From NCBI GenBank assembly GCA_036172665.1, contig CM069873.1, positions 37,686,001 through 37,750,000 on the forward strand: a DNA stretch of 64,000 nt. Direction: 5' to 3'. Of this stretch, positions 10,115-24,300 are shown piece by piece. The notes under the pieces were generated by a model that was not told where the DNA came from, did no database searches, and saw nothing but the letters and a program-made list of their open reading frames with translations. How positions within the stretch are numbered: position 1 is the first letter of the stretch; each line of letters starts with the position of its first letter. The stretch is from Prosopocoilus inquinatus (lineage: Eukaryota > Arthropoda > Insecta > Coleoptera > Lucanidae). The translations under genes were made by a program, and so were the position numbers.

Positions 10115-13100
10115 AGATACAAAGTTTACGGACGCAGCAGAAGCTGGAAATAGTTTTAAACGAAACAACACGCATTAGCGTTGTTCCTGTGATGTATCTA
10201 ATGGATCCTTACTCATCTATCATGTTATTTGACGTTTCGATGGACTCTAGTAACTCTGATGTGAGATACGAAGTTTTTGGACGCAGCTGAAGCTGGAAAT
10301 AATTTTAAATGAAACAACACGTACTATCGTTGTTCCTGTGATATATCTAATCGATCCTTACTCATCTATCATGTTATTTGACGTTTGGATGGACTCCAGT
10401 AACTCTGATGTGAGATACAATGTTCTCGGACGCAGCAGAAGCTGGAAATAGTTTTAAACGAAACAACACGCATTAGCGTTGTTCCTGTGATGTATCTAAT
10501 CGATCCTTACTCATCTATCATGTTATTTGGCGTTTCGATGGACTCCAGAAACTTTGATGTGAGATACGAAGTTTTCGGACGCAGCAGAAGCTGGAAATAG
10601 TTTTAAATGAAACAACACCCATTAGCGTTGTTCCTGTGATGTATCTAATGGATCCTTACTCATCTATCATGTTATTTGACGTTTCGATGGACTCCAGTAA
10701 CTCTGATGTGAGATACAAAGGTTTCGGACGCAGCAGAAGCTGGAAATAGTTTTAAACGAAACAACACGCATTAGCGTTGTTCCTGTGATGTATCTAATCG
10801 ATCCTTACTCATCTATCATGTTATTTGACGTTTCGATGGACTCTAGTACCTCTGATGTGAGATATGAAGTTTTTGGACGCAGCAGGAGCTGGAAATAGTT
10901 TTAAACGAAACAATACGCATTACCGTTGTTTCTGTGATGTATCTAATCGATCCTTACTCATCTATCATGTTATTTGGCGTTTCGATGGACTCCAGTAACT
11001 CTGATGTGAGATACAAAGTTCTCGGACGCAGCAGAAGCTGGAAATAGTTTTGAAAGAAACAAAACGTATTAGCGTTGTTCCTGTGATGTATCTAATCGAT
11101 CCTTACTTATCTACTATGTTATTTGACGTTTGGATATACTCCAGTAACTCTGACGTGAGATACAAAGTTTTCGGACGCAGCAGAAGCTGGAAATAGTTTT
11201 AAACGAAACAACACGCATTACCGTTGTTCCTGTGATGTATCTAATCGATCCTTACTCATCTATCATGTTATTTGGCGTCTCGATGGACTCCAGTAACTCT
11301 GACTTGAGATACAAAGATTTCGGACGCAGCAGAAGCTGGAAATAGTTTTAAACGAAACAACACGCATTAGCGTTGTTCCTGTGATGTATCTAATCGATCC
11401 TTACTCATCTATCATGTTATTTGGCGTCTCGATGGACTCCAGTAACTCTGATGTGAGATACAAAGTTTTCGGACGCAGCAGAAGCTGGAAATAGTTTTAA
11501 ACGAAACAACACGTATTAGCGTTGTTCCTGTGATGTATCTAATCGATCCTTATTTATTTATCATGTTATTTGACGTATCGATGGACTCTAGTAACTCTGA
11601 GGTGAGATACGAAGTTTTTGGGCGCAGCAGGACCTGGAAATAGTTTTAAACGAAGCAACACGTATTAGCGTTGTTCCTGTGATGTATCTAATAGATCCTT
11701 ACTTAGCTACTATGTTATTTGACGTTTCGATGGACTCCAGTAACTCTAATGTGAGATACGAAATTTTCGGACGCAGCAGAAGCTGGAAATAGTTTTGAAC
11801 GAAACAACACGCATTAGCGTTGTTCCTGTGATGTATCTAATCGATCCTTACTCATCTATCATGTTATTTGACGTTTCGATGGACTCCAGTAACTCTAATG
11901 TGAGATACGAAATTTTCGGGCGCAGCAGAAGCTGGAAATAGTTTTAAACGAAACAACACGCATTAGCGTTGTTCCTGTGATGTATCTAATCGATCCTTAC
12001 TCATCTATCATGTTATTTGACGTTTCGATGGACTCCAGTAACTCTAATGTGAGATACGAAATTTTCGGACGCAGCAGAAGCTGGAAATAGTTTTAAACGA
12101 AACAACACGCATTAGCGTTGTTCCTGTGATGTATCTAATCGATCCTTACTCATCTATCATGTTATTTGACGTTTCGATGGACTCTAGTAACTCTGATGTG
12201 AGATACGAAGTTTTTGGACGCAGCAGGAGCTGGAAATAGTTTTAAACGAAACAACACGTATTAGCGTTGTTCCTGTGATGTATCTAATCGATCCTTACTC
12301 ATCTATCATGTTATTTGACGTTTGGATGGACTCCAGTAACTCTGATGTGAGATACAAAGTTCTCGGACGCAGCAGAAACTGGAAATAGTTTTGAACGAAA
12401 CAACACGTACTAGCGTTGTTCCTGTGATGTATCTAATCGATCCTTACTTATCTATCATGTTATTTGACGTTTGGATGGACTCCAGTAACTCTGATGTGAG
12501 ATACAAAATTTTCGGACGCAGCAGAAGCTGGAAATAGTTTTAAACGAAACAACACACATTAGCGTTGTTTCTGTGCTGTATCTAATTGATCCTTACTTAT
12601 CTATCATCTTATTTGACGTTTCGATGGACTCCAGTAACTCTGACGTGAGATACAAAGTTTTCGGACGCAGCAGAAGCTGGAAATAGTTTTGAACGAAACA
12701 ACACGTATTAGCGTTGTTCCTGTGATGTATCTAATCGATCCTTACTTAGCTACTATGTTATTTGACGTTTCGATGGACTCCAATAACTCTGATGTGAGAT
12801 ACAAAGTTTTCGGACGCAGCAGAAGCTGGAAATAGTTTTAAACGAAACAACACGCATTAGCGTTGTTCCTGTGATGTATCTAATCGATCCTTACTCATCT
12901 ATCATTATATTTGACGTTTGGATGGACTACAGTAACTCTGATGTCAGATACAAAGTTTACGGACGCAGCAGAAGCTGGAAATAGTTTTAAACGAAACAAC
13001 ACGCATTAGCGTTGTTCCTGTGATGTATCTAATCGATCCTTACTCATCTATCATGTTATTTGGCGTTTCGATGGACTCCAGAAACTTTGATGTGAGATAC

Positions 13101-14945
13101 GAAGTTTTCGGACGCAGCAGAAGCTGGAAATAGTTTTAAATGAAACAACACGCATTAGCGTTGTTCCTGTGATGTATCTAATGGATCCTTACTCATCTAT
13201 CATGTTATTTGACGTTTCGATGGACTCTAGTAACTCTGAGGTGAGATACGAAGTTTTTGGACGCAGCAGGAGCTGGAAATAGTTTTAAACGAAACAACAC
13301 GTATTAGCGTTGTTCCTGTGATGTATCTAATCGATCCTTACTCATCTATCATGTTATTTGACGTTTGGATGGACTCCAGTAACTCTGATGTGAGATACAA
13401 TGTTCTCGGACGCAGCAGAAGCTGGAAATAGTTTTGAACGAAACAACACGTATTAGCGTTGTTCCTGTGATGTATCTAATCGATCCTTACTCATCTATCA
13501 TGTTATTTGACGTTTGGATGAACTCCAGTAACTCTGATGTGAGATACAAAGTTTTCGGACGCAGCAGAAGCTGGAAATAGTTTTAAACGAAACAACACGC
13601 ATTACCGTTGTTCCTGTGATGTATCTAATCGATCCTTACTCATCTATCATGTTATTTGGCGTCTCGATGGACTCCAGTAACTCTGATGTGAGATACAAAG
13701 TTTTCGGACGCAGCAGAAGCTGGAAATAGTTTTAATCGAAACAACACGCATTAGCGTTGTTCCTGTGATGTATCTAATCGATCCTTACTCATCTATCATG
13801 TTATTTGACGTTTGGATGGACTCCAGTAACTCTGATGTGAGATACAAAGTTCTCGGACGCAGCAGAAGCTGGAAATAGTTTTAAATGAAACAACACGCAT
13901 TAGCGTTGTTCCTGTGATGTATCTAATGGATCCTTACTCATCTATCATGTTATTTGACGTTTCGATGGACTCTAGTAACTCTGAGGTGAGATACGAAGTT
14001 TTTGGACGCAGCAGGAGCTGGAAATAGTTTTAAACGAAACAACACGTATTAGCGTTGTTCCTGTGATGTATCTAATCGATCCTTACTCATCTATCATGTT
14101 ATTTGACGTTTGGATGGACTCCAGTAACTCTGATGTGAGATACAATGTTCTCGGACGCAGCAGAAGCTGGAAATAGTTTTGAACGAAACAACACGTATTA
14201 GCGTTGTTCCTGTGATGTATCTAATCGATCCTTACTCATCTATCATGTTATTTGACGTTTGGATGAACTCCAGTAACTCTGATGTGAGATACAAAGTTTT
14301 CGGACGCAGCAGAAGCTGGAAATAGTTTTAAACGAAACAACACGCATTACCGTTGTTCCTGTGATGTATCTAATCGATCCTTACTCATCTATCATGTTAT
14401 TTGACGTTTCGATGGACTCCAGTAACTCTGATGTGAGATACAAAGGTTTCGGACGCAGCAGAAGCTGGAAATAGTTTTAAACGAAACAACACGCATTAGC
14501 GTTGTTCCTGTGATGTATCTAATCGATCCTTACTCATCTATCATGTTATTTGGCGTCTCGATGGACTCCAGTAACTCTGATGTGAGATACAAAGTTTTCG
14601 GACGCAGCAGAAGCTGGAAATAGTTTTAAACGAAACAACACGTATTAGCGTTGTTCCTGTGATGTATCTAATCGATCCTTATTTATTTATCATGTTATTT
14701 GACGTATCGATGGACTCTAGTAACTCTGAGGTGAGATACGAAGTTTTTGGGCGCAGCAGGACCTGGAAATAGTTTTAAACGAAGCAACACGTATTAGCGT
14801 TGTTCCTGTGATGTATCTAATAGATCCTTACTTAGCTACTATGTTATTTGACGTTTCGATGGACTCCAGTAACTCTAATGTGAGATACGAAATTTTCGGA
14901 CGCAGCAGAAGCTGGAAATAGTTTTGAACGAAACAACACGCATTA
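10115..14945 (+). repeat. 33-monomer higher-order unit, copy 2 (period 4917 bp)
   Basis: It corresponds to 5198-10028 with the same monomer order throughout, from the B and sister-C pair through A, T, J, K, H', L, the M run, D-E-F-G, a second D-E, and the K-H'-L tail. Homology stops at 14946 (TTAGCG here, TTACCG at 10029). Near identity over more than 4.8 kb, against visible divergence between monomer classes within a unit, shows the duplication is recent relative to the origin of the classes. Confidence 0.9.
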
Positions 14946-15393
14946 GCGTTGTTCCTGTGATGTATCTAATCGATCCTTACTCATCTATCATGTTATTTGA
15001 CGTTTCGATGGACTCCAGTAACTCTGATGTGAGATACAAAGTTTTCGGACGCAGCAGAAGCTGGAAATAGTTTTAAACGAAACAACACGTATTAGCGTTG
15101 TTCCTGTGATGTATCTAATCCATCCTTATTTATTTATCATGTTATTTGACGTATCGATGGACTCTAGTAACTCTGAGGTGAGATACGAAGTTTTTGGGCG
15201 CAGCAGAACCTGGAAATAGTTTTAAACGAAGCAACACGTATTAGCGTTGTTCCTGTGATGTATCTAATAGATCCTTACTTAGCTACTATGTTATTTGACG
15301 TTTCGATGGACTCCAGTAACTCTAATGTGAGATACGAAATTTTCGGACGCAGCAGAAGCTGGAAATAGTTTTGAACGAAACAACACGCATTAG
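14946..15393 (+). repeat. Linker of three monomers between the 33- and 91-monomer blocks
   Basis: This is ordinary satellite with no non-satellite insertion. It comprises an M/K hybrid, an H' monomer with a private AATCCATCC near 15121, and an L monomer beginning CAGAACCTGG. An M-class monomer beginning at 15348 leads into the 91-monomer unit. The last difference from the second 91-monomer copy is TTAGCG at 15393 against TTACCG at 28950. Confidence 0.7.
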
Positions 15394-18300
15394 CGTTGTT
15401 CCTGTGATGTATCTAATCGATCCTTACTCATCTATCATGTTATTTGACGTTTCGATGGACTCCAGTAACTCTAATGTGAGATACGAAATTTTCGGGCGCA
15501 GCAGAAGCTGGAAATAGTTTTAAACGAAACAACACGCATTAGCGTTGTTCCTGTGATGTATCTAATCGATCCTTACTCATCTATCATGTTATTTGACGTT
15601 TCGATGGACTCCAGTAACTCTAATGTGAGATACGAAATTTTCGGACGCAGCAGAAGCTGGAAATAGTTTTAAACGAAACAACACGCATTAGCGTTGTTCC
15701 TGTGATGTATCTAATCGATCCTTACTCATCTATCATGTTATTTGACGTTTCGATGGACTCTAGTAACTCTGATGTGAGATACGAAGTTTTTGGACGCAGC
15801 AGGAGCTGGAAATAGTTTTAAACGAAACAACACGTATTAGCGTTGTTCCTGTGATGTATCTAATCGATCCTTACTCATCTATCATGTTATTTGACGTTTG
15901 GATGGACTCCAGTAACTCTAATGTGAGATACGAAATTTTCGGGCGCAGCAGAAGCTGGAAATAGTTTTAAACGAAACAACACGCATTACCGTTGTTCCTG
16001 TGATGTATCTAATCGATCCTTACTCATCTATCATGTTATTTGGCGTCTCGATGGGCTCCAGTAACTCTGACTTGAGATACAAAGATTTCGGACGCAGCAG
16101 AAGCTGGAAATAGTTTTAAACGAAACAACACGCATTAGCGTTGTTCCTGTGATGTATCTAATCGATCCTTACTCATCTATCATGTTATTTGGCGTCTCGA
16201 TGGACTCCAGTAACTCTGATGTGAGATACAAAGTTTTCGGACGCAGCAGAAGCTGGAAATAGTTTTAAACGAAACAACACGTATTAGCGTTGTTCCTGTG
16301 ATGTATCTAATCGATCCTTATTTATTTATCATGTTATTTGACGTATCGATGGACTCTAGTAACTCTGAGGTGAGATACGAAGTTTTTGGGCGCAGCAGAA
16401 CCTGGAAATAGTTTTAAACGAAGCAACACGTATTAGCGTTGTTCCTGTGATGTATCTAATAGATCCTTACTTAGCTACTATGTTATTTGACGTTTCGATG
16501 GACTCCAGTAACTCTAATGTGAGATACGAAATTTTCGGACGCAGCAGAAGCTGGAAATAGTTTTGAACGAAACAACACGCATTAGCGTTGTTCCTGTGAT
16601 GTATCTAATCGATCCTTACTCATCTATCATGTTATTTGACGTTTCGATGGACTCCAGTAACTCTAATGTGAGATACGAAATTTTCGGGCGCAGCAGAAGC
16701 TGGAAATAGTTTTAAACGAAACAACACGCATTAGCGTTGTTCCTGTGATGTATCTAATCGATCCTTACTCATCTATCATGTTATTTGACGTTTCGATGGA
16801 CTCCAGTAACTCTAATGTGAGATACGAAATTTTCGGACGCAGCAGAAGCTGGAAATAGTTTTAAACGAAACAACACGCATTAGCGTTGTTCCTGTGATGT
16901 ATCTAATCGATCCTTACTCATCTATCATGTTATTTGACGTTTCGATGGACTCTAGTAACTCTGATGTGAGATACGAAGTTTTTGGACGCAGCAGGAGCTG
17001 GAAATAGTTTTAAACGAAACAACACGTATTAGCGTTGTTCCTGTGATGTATCTAATCGATCCTTACTCATCTATCATGATATTTGACGTTTGGATGGACT
17101 CCAGTAACTCTGATGTGAGATACAAAGTTCTCGGACGCAGCAGAAGCTGGAAATAGTTTTGAACGAAACAACACGTACTAGCGTTGTTCCTGTGATGTAT
17201 CTAATCGATCCTTACTCATCTATCATGTTATTTGACGTTTCGATGGACTCCAGTAACTCTAATGTGAGATACGAAATTTTCGGACGCAGCAGAAGCTGGA
17301 AATAGTTTTAAACGAAACAACACGCATTAGCGTTGTTCCTGTGATGTATCTAATCGATCCTTACTCATCTATCATGTTATTTGACGTTTCGATGGACTCT
17401 AGTAACTCTGATGTGAGATACGAAGTTTTTGGACGCAGCAGGAGCTGGAAATAGTTTTAAACGAAACAACACACATTAGCGTTGTTTCTGTGCTGTATCT
17501 AATTGATCCTTACTTATCTATCTTCTTATTTGACGTTTCGATGGACTCCAGTAACTCTAATGTGAGATACAAAGTTTTCGGACGCAGCAGAAGCTGGAAA
17601 TAGTTTTGAACGAAACAACACGTATTAGCGTTGTTCCTGTGATGTATCTAATCGATCCTTACTTAGCTACTATGTTATTTGACGTTTCGATGGACTCCAA
17701 TAACTCTGATGTGAGATACAAAGTTCTCGGACGCAGCAGAAGCTGGAAATAGTTTTAAACGAAACAACACGCATTAGCGTTGTTCCTGTGATGTATCTAA
17801 TCGATCCTTACTCATCTATCATTATATTTGACGTTTGGATGGACTACAGTAACTCTGATGTCAGATACAAAGTTTACGGACGCAGCAGAAGCTGGAAATA
17901 GTTTTAAACGAAACAACACGCATTAGCGTTGTTCCTGTGATGTATCTAATCGATCCTTACTCATCTATCATGTTATTTGGCGTTTCGATGGACTCCAGAA
18001 ACTTTGATGTGAGATACGAAGTTTTCGGACGCAGCAGAAGCTGGAAATAGTTTTAAATGAAACAACACGCATTAGCGTTGTTCCTGTGATGTATCTAATG
18101 GATCCTTACTCATCTATCATGTTATTTGACGTTTCGATGGACTCTAGTAACTCTGATGTGAGATACGAAGTTTTTGGACGCAGCTGAAGCTGGAAATAGT
18201 TTTAAATGAAACAACACGTACTAGCGTTGTTCCTGTGATATATCTAATCGATCCTTACTCATCTATCATGTTATTTGACGTTTGGATGGACTCCAGTAAC

Positions 18301-19966
18301 TCTGATGTGAGGTACAAAGTTTTCGGACGCAGCAGAAGCTGGAAATAGTTTTAAATGAAACAACACGCATTAGCGTTGTTCCTGTGATGTATCTAATGGA
18401 TCCTTACTCATCTATCATGTTATTTGACGTTTCGATGGACTCTAGTAACTCTGATGTGAGATACGAAGTTTTTGGACGCAGCAGGAACTGGAAATAGTTT
18501 TAAACGAAACAACACGTATTAGCGTTGTTCCTGTGATGTATCTAATCGATCCTTACTCATCTATCATGTTATTTGACGTTTCGATGGACTCTAGTAACTC
18601 TGATGTGAGATACGAAGTTTTTGGACGCAGCAGGAGCTGGAAATAGTTTTAAACGAAACAACACGTATTAGCGTTGTTCCTGTGATGTATCTAATCGATC
18701 CTTACTCATCTATCATGTTATTTGACGTTTGGATGGACTCCAGTAACTCTGATGTGAGATACAATGTTCTCGGACGCAGCAGAAGCTGGAAATAGTTTTG
18801 AACGAAACAACACGTATTAGCGTTGTTCCTGTGATGTATCTAATCGATCCTTACTCATCTATCATGTTATTTGACGTTTGGATGGACTCCAGTAACTCTG
18901 ATGTGAGATACAAAGTTTTCGGACGCAGCAGAAGCTGGAAATAGTTTTAAACGAAACAACACGCATTACCGTTGTTCCTGTGATGTATCTAATCGATCCT
19001 TATTTATTTATCATGTTATTTGACGTATCGATGGACTCTAGTAACTCTGATGTGAGATATGAAATTTTCGGGCACAGCAGAAGCTGGAAATAGTTTTAAA
19101 CGAAACAACACGCATTAGCGTTGTTCCTGTGATGTATCTAATCGATCCTTACTCATCTATCATGTTATTTGACGTTTCGATGGACTCCAGTAACTCTAAT
19201 GTGAGATACGAAATTTTCGGACGCAGCAGAAGCTGGAAATAGTTTTAAACGAAACAACACGCATTAGCGTTGTTCCTGTGATGTATCTAATCGATCCTTA
19301 CTCATCTATCATGTTATTTGACGTTTCGATGGACTCCAGTAACTCTAATGTGAGATACGAAATTTTCGGACGCAGCAGAAGCTGGAAATAGTTTTAAACG
19401 AAACAACACGCATTAGCGTTGTTCCTGTGATGTATCTAATCGATCCTTACTCATCTATCAAGTTAGTTGACGTTTCGATGGACTCTAGTAACTCTGATGT
19501 GAGATACGAAGTTTTTGGACGCAGCAGGAGCTGGAAATACTTTTAAACGAAACAACACGTATTAGCGTTGTTCCTGTGGTGTATCTAATCGATCCTTACT
19601 TAGCTACTATTTTATTTGACGTTTCGATGGACTCCAATAACTCTGATGTGAGATTGAAAGTTTTCGGACGCAGCAGAAGCTGGAAATAGTTTTAAACGAA
19701 ACAACACGCATTAGCGTTGTTCCTGTGATGTATCTAATCGATCCTTACTCATCTATCATTATATTTGACGTTTGGATGGACTACAGTAACTCTGATGTCA
19801 GATACAAAGTTTACGGACGCAGCAGAAGCTGGAAATAGTTTTAAACGAAACAACACGCATTAGCGTTGTTCCTGTGATGTATCTAATGGATCCTTACTCA
19901 TCTATCATGTTATTTGACGTTTCGATGGACTCTAGTAACTCTGATGTGAGATACGAAGTTTTTGGA

Positions 19967-20113
19967 CGCAGCTGAAGCTGGAAATAATTTTAAATGAAAC
20001 AACACGTACTATCGTTGTTCCTGTGATATATCTAATCGATCCTTACTCATCTATCATGTTATTTGACGTTTGGATGGACACCAGTAACTGATGTGAGATA
20101 CAATGTTCTCGGA
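19967..20113 (+). repeat. Shortened monomer (147 bp) with a 2-bp deletion
   Basis: At 20086-20094 the sequence reads GTAACTGATGTG, where all others read GTAACTCTGATGTG: one CT of a CTCT dinucleotide pair is missing. The monomer also has GGACACCAG for GGACTCCAG. The homologue at 33524-33672 in the second 91-monomer copy is full length, so the deletion happened after the 13.56-kb duplication or was erased from the other copy. It shifts the monomer phase by 2 bp for the rest of the window. Confidence 0.9.
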
Positions 20114-22051
20114 CGCAGCAGAAGCTGGAAATAGTTTTAAACGAAACAACACGCATTAGCGTTGTTCCTGTGATGTATCTAATCGATCCTTACTCATCTA
20201 TCATGTTATTTGGCGTTTCGATGGACTCCAGAAACTTTGATGTGAGATACGAAGTTTTCGGACGCAGCAGAAGCTGGAAATAGTTTTAAATGAAACAACA
20301 CCCATTAGCGTTGTTCCTGTGATGTATCTAATGGATCCTTACTCATCTATCATGTTATTTGACGTTTCGATGGACTCCAGTAACTCTGATGTGAGATACA
20401 AAGGTTTCGGACGCAGCAGAAGCTGGAAATAGTTTTAAACGAAACAACACGCATTAGCGTTGTTCCTGTGATGTATCTAATCGATCCTTACTCATCTATC
20501 ATGTTACTTGACGTTTCGATGGACTCTAGTACCTCTGATGTGAGATATGAAGTTTTTGGACGCAGCAGGAGCTGGAAATAGTTTTAAACGAAACAATACG
20601 CATTACCGTTGTTTCTGTGATGTATCTAATCGATCCTTACTCATCTATCATGTTATTTGGCGTTTCGATGGACTCCAGTAACTCTGATGTGAGATACAAA
20701 GTTCTCGGACGCAGCAGAAGCTGGAAATAGTTTTGAACGAAACGAAACGTATTAGCGTTGTTCCTGTGATGTATCTAATCGATCCTTACTTATCTACTAT
20801 GTTATTTGACGTTTCGATGGACTCTAGTAACTCTGATGTGAGATACGAAATTTTCGATCGTAGCAGAATCTGGAAATAGTTTTAAATGAAACAACACGTA
20901 TTAGCGTTGTTCCTGTGATGTATCTAATCGATCCTTGCTCATCTATCATGTTATTTGACGTTTGGATATACTCCAGTAACTCTGACGTGAGATACAAAGT
21001 TTTCGGACGCAGCAGAAGCTGGAAATAGTTTTAAACGAAACAACAAGCATTACCGTTGTTCCTGTGATGTATCTAATCGATCCTTACTCATCTATCATGT
21101 TATTTGGCGTCTCGATGGACTCCAGTAACTCTGACTTGAGATACAAAGATTTCGGACGCAGCAGAAGCTGGAAATAGTTTTAAACGAAACAACACGCATT
21201 AGCGTTGTTCCTGTGATGTATCTAATCGATCCTTACTCATCTATCATGTTATTTGGCGTCTCGATGGACTCCAGTAACTCTGATCTGAGATACAAAGTTT
21301 TCGGACGCAGCAGAAGCTGGAAATAGTTTTAAACGAAACAACACGTATTAGCGTTGTTCCTGTGATGTATCTAATCGATCCTTATTTATTTATCATGTTA
21401 TTTGACGTATCGATGGACTCTAGTAACTCTGAGGTGAGATACGAAGTTTTTGGGCGCAGCAGGACCTGGAAATAGTTTTAAACGAAGCAACACGTATTAG
21501 CGTTGTTCCTGTGATGTATCTAATAGATCCTTACTTAGCTACTATGTTATTTGACGTTTCGATGGACTCCAGTAACTCTAACGTGAGATACGAAATTTTC
21601 GGACGCAGCAGAAGCTGGAAATAGTTTTGAACGAAACAACACGCATTAGCGTTGTTCCTGTGATGTATCTAATCGATCCTTACTCATCTATCATGTTATT
21701 TGACGTTTCGATGGACTCCAGTAACTCTAATGTGAGATACGAAATTTTCGGGCGCAGCAGAAGCTGGAAATAGTTTTAAACGAAACAACACGCATTAGCG
21801 TTGTTCCTGTGATGTATCTAATCGATCCTTACTCATCTATCATGTTATTTGACGTTTCGATGGACTCCAGTAACTCTAATGTGAGATACGAAATTTTCGG
21901 ACGCAGCAGAAGCTGGAAATAGTTTTAAACGAAACAACACGCATTAGCGTTGTTCTTGTGATGTATCTAATCGATCCTTACTCATCTATCATGTTATTTG
22001 GCGTCTCGATGGACTCTAGTAACTCTGATGTGAGATACGAAGTTTTTGGAC

Positions 22052-24300
22052 GCAGCTGAAGCTGGAAATAGTTTTAAATGAAACAACACGTACTAGCGTT
22101 GTTCCTGTGATATATCTAATCGATCCTTACTCATCTATCATGTTATTTGACGTTTGGATGGACTCCAGTAACTCTGATGTGAGGTACAAAGTTTTCGGAC
22201 GCAGCAGAAGCTGGAAATAGTTTTAAATGAAACAACACGCATTAGCGTTGTTCCTGTGATGTATCTAATGGATCCTTACTCATCTATCATGTTATTTGAC
22301 GTTTCGATGGACTCTAGTAACTCTGAGGTGAGATACGAAGTTTTTGGACGCAGCAGGAGCTGGAAATAGTTTTAAACGAAACAACACGTATTAGCGTTGT
22401 TCCTGTGATGTATCTAATCGATCCTTACTCATCTATCATGTTATTTGACGTTTGGATGGACTCCAGTAACTCTGATGTGAGATACAATGTTCTCGGACGC
22501 AGCAGAAGCTGGAAATAGTTTTAATCGAAACAACACGCATTAGCGTTGTTCCTGTGATGTATCTAATCGATCCTTACTCATCTATCATGTTATTTGACGT
22601 TTGGATGGACTCCAGTAACTCTGATGTGAGATACAAAGTTCTCGGACGCAGCAGAAGCTGGAAATAGTTTTAAATGAAACAACACGCATTAGCGTTGTTC
22701 CTGTGATGTATCTAATGGATCCTTACTCATCTATCATGTTATTTGACGTTTCGATGGACTCTAGTAACTCTGAGGTGAGATACGAAGTTTTTGGACGCAG
22801 CAGGAGCTGGAAATAGTTTTAAACGAAACAACACGTATTAGCGTTGTTCCTGTGATGTATCTAATCGATCCTTACTCATCTATCATGTTATTTGACGTTT
22901 GGATGGACTCCAGTAACTCTGATGTGAGATACAATGTTCTCGGACGCAGCAGAAGCTGGAAATAGTTTTGAACGAAACAACACGTATTAGCGTTGTTCCT
23001 GTGATGTATCTAATCGATCCTTACTCATCTATCATGTTATTTGACGTTTGGATGAACTCCAGTAACTCTGATATGAGATACAAAGTTTTCGGACGCAGCA
23101 GAAGCTGGAAATAGTTTTAAACGAAACAACACGCATTACCGTTGTTCCTGTGATGTATCTAATCGATCCTTACTCATCTATCATGTTATTTGGCGTCTCG
23201 ATGGACTCCAGTAACTCTGATGTGAGATACAAAGTTTTCGGACGCAGCAGAAGCTGGAAATAGTTTTGAACGAAACAACACGTATTAGCGTTGTTCCTGT
23301 GGTGTATCTAATCGATCCTTATTTATTTATCATGTTATTTGACGTATCGATGGACTCTAGTAACTCTGATGTGAGATACGAAGTTTTTGGGCGCAGCAGG
23401 ACCTGGAAATAGTTTTAAACGAAGCAACACGTATTAGCGTTGTTCCTGTGATGTATCTAATAGATCCTTACTTATCTATCATGTTATTTGACGTTTGGAT
23501 GGACTCCAGTAACTCTAATGTGAGATACGAAATTTTCGGGCGCAGCAGAAGCTGGAAATAGTTTTAAACGAAACAACACGCATTACCGTTGTTCCTGTGA
23601 TGTATCTAATCGATCCTTACTCATCTATCATGTTATTTGGCGTCTCGATGGGCTCCAGTAACTCTGACTTGAGATAAAAAGATTTCGGACGCAGCAGAAG
23701 CTGGAAATAGTTTTAAACGAAACAACACGCATTAGCGTTGTTCCTGTGATGTATCTAATCGATCCTTACTCATCTATCATGTTATTTGGCGTCTCGATGG
23801 ACTCCAGTAACTCTGATGTGAGATACAAAGTTTTCGGACGCAGCAGAAGCTGGAAATAGTTTTAAACGAAACAACACGTATTAGCGTTGTTCCTGTGATG
23901 TATCTAATCGATCCTTATTTATTTATCATGTTATTTGACGTATCGATGGACTCTAGTAACTCTGAGGTGAGATACGAAGTTTTTGGGCGCAGCAGGACCT
24001 GGAAATAGTTTTAAACGAAGCAACACGTATTAGCGTTGTTCCTGTGATGTATCTAATAGATCCTTACTTAGCTACTATGTTATTTGACGTTTCGATGGAC
24101 TCCAGTAACTCTAATGTGAGATACGAAATTTTCGGACGCAGCAGAAGCTGGAAATAGTTTTGAACGAAACAACACGCATTAGCGTTGTTCCTGTGATGTA
24201 TCTAATCGATCCTTACTCATCTATCATGTTATTTGACGTTTCGATGGACTCCAGTAACTCTAATGTGAGATACGAAATTTTCGGGCGCAGCAGAAGCTGG
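22052..24300 (+). repeat. Paralogue of the left-end region (1342 to about 3870) lacking two monomers
   Basis: The monomer order here is C, B', D, G, B', D, E', F, H, I, J, K, H', L, M. The left region reads C, B', D, E', F, G, B', D, E', F, H, I, J, K, H', L, M. GAGGTG at 1616 pairs with 22325 (20709 bp), and GGGCTCC at 3240 pairs with 23651 (20411 bp). The 298-bp difference is exactly two monomers (E' and F). The 91-monomer unit therefore contains a contracted copy of the sequence at the start of the window. Confidence 0.75.
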
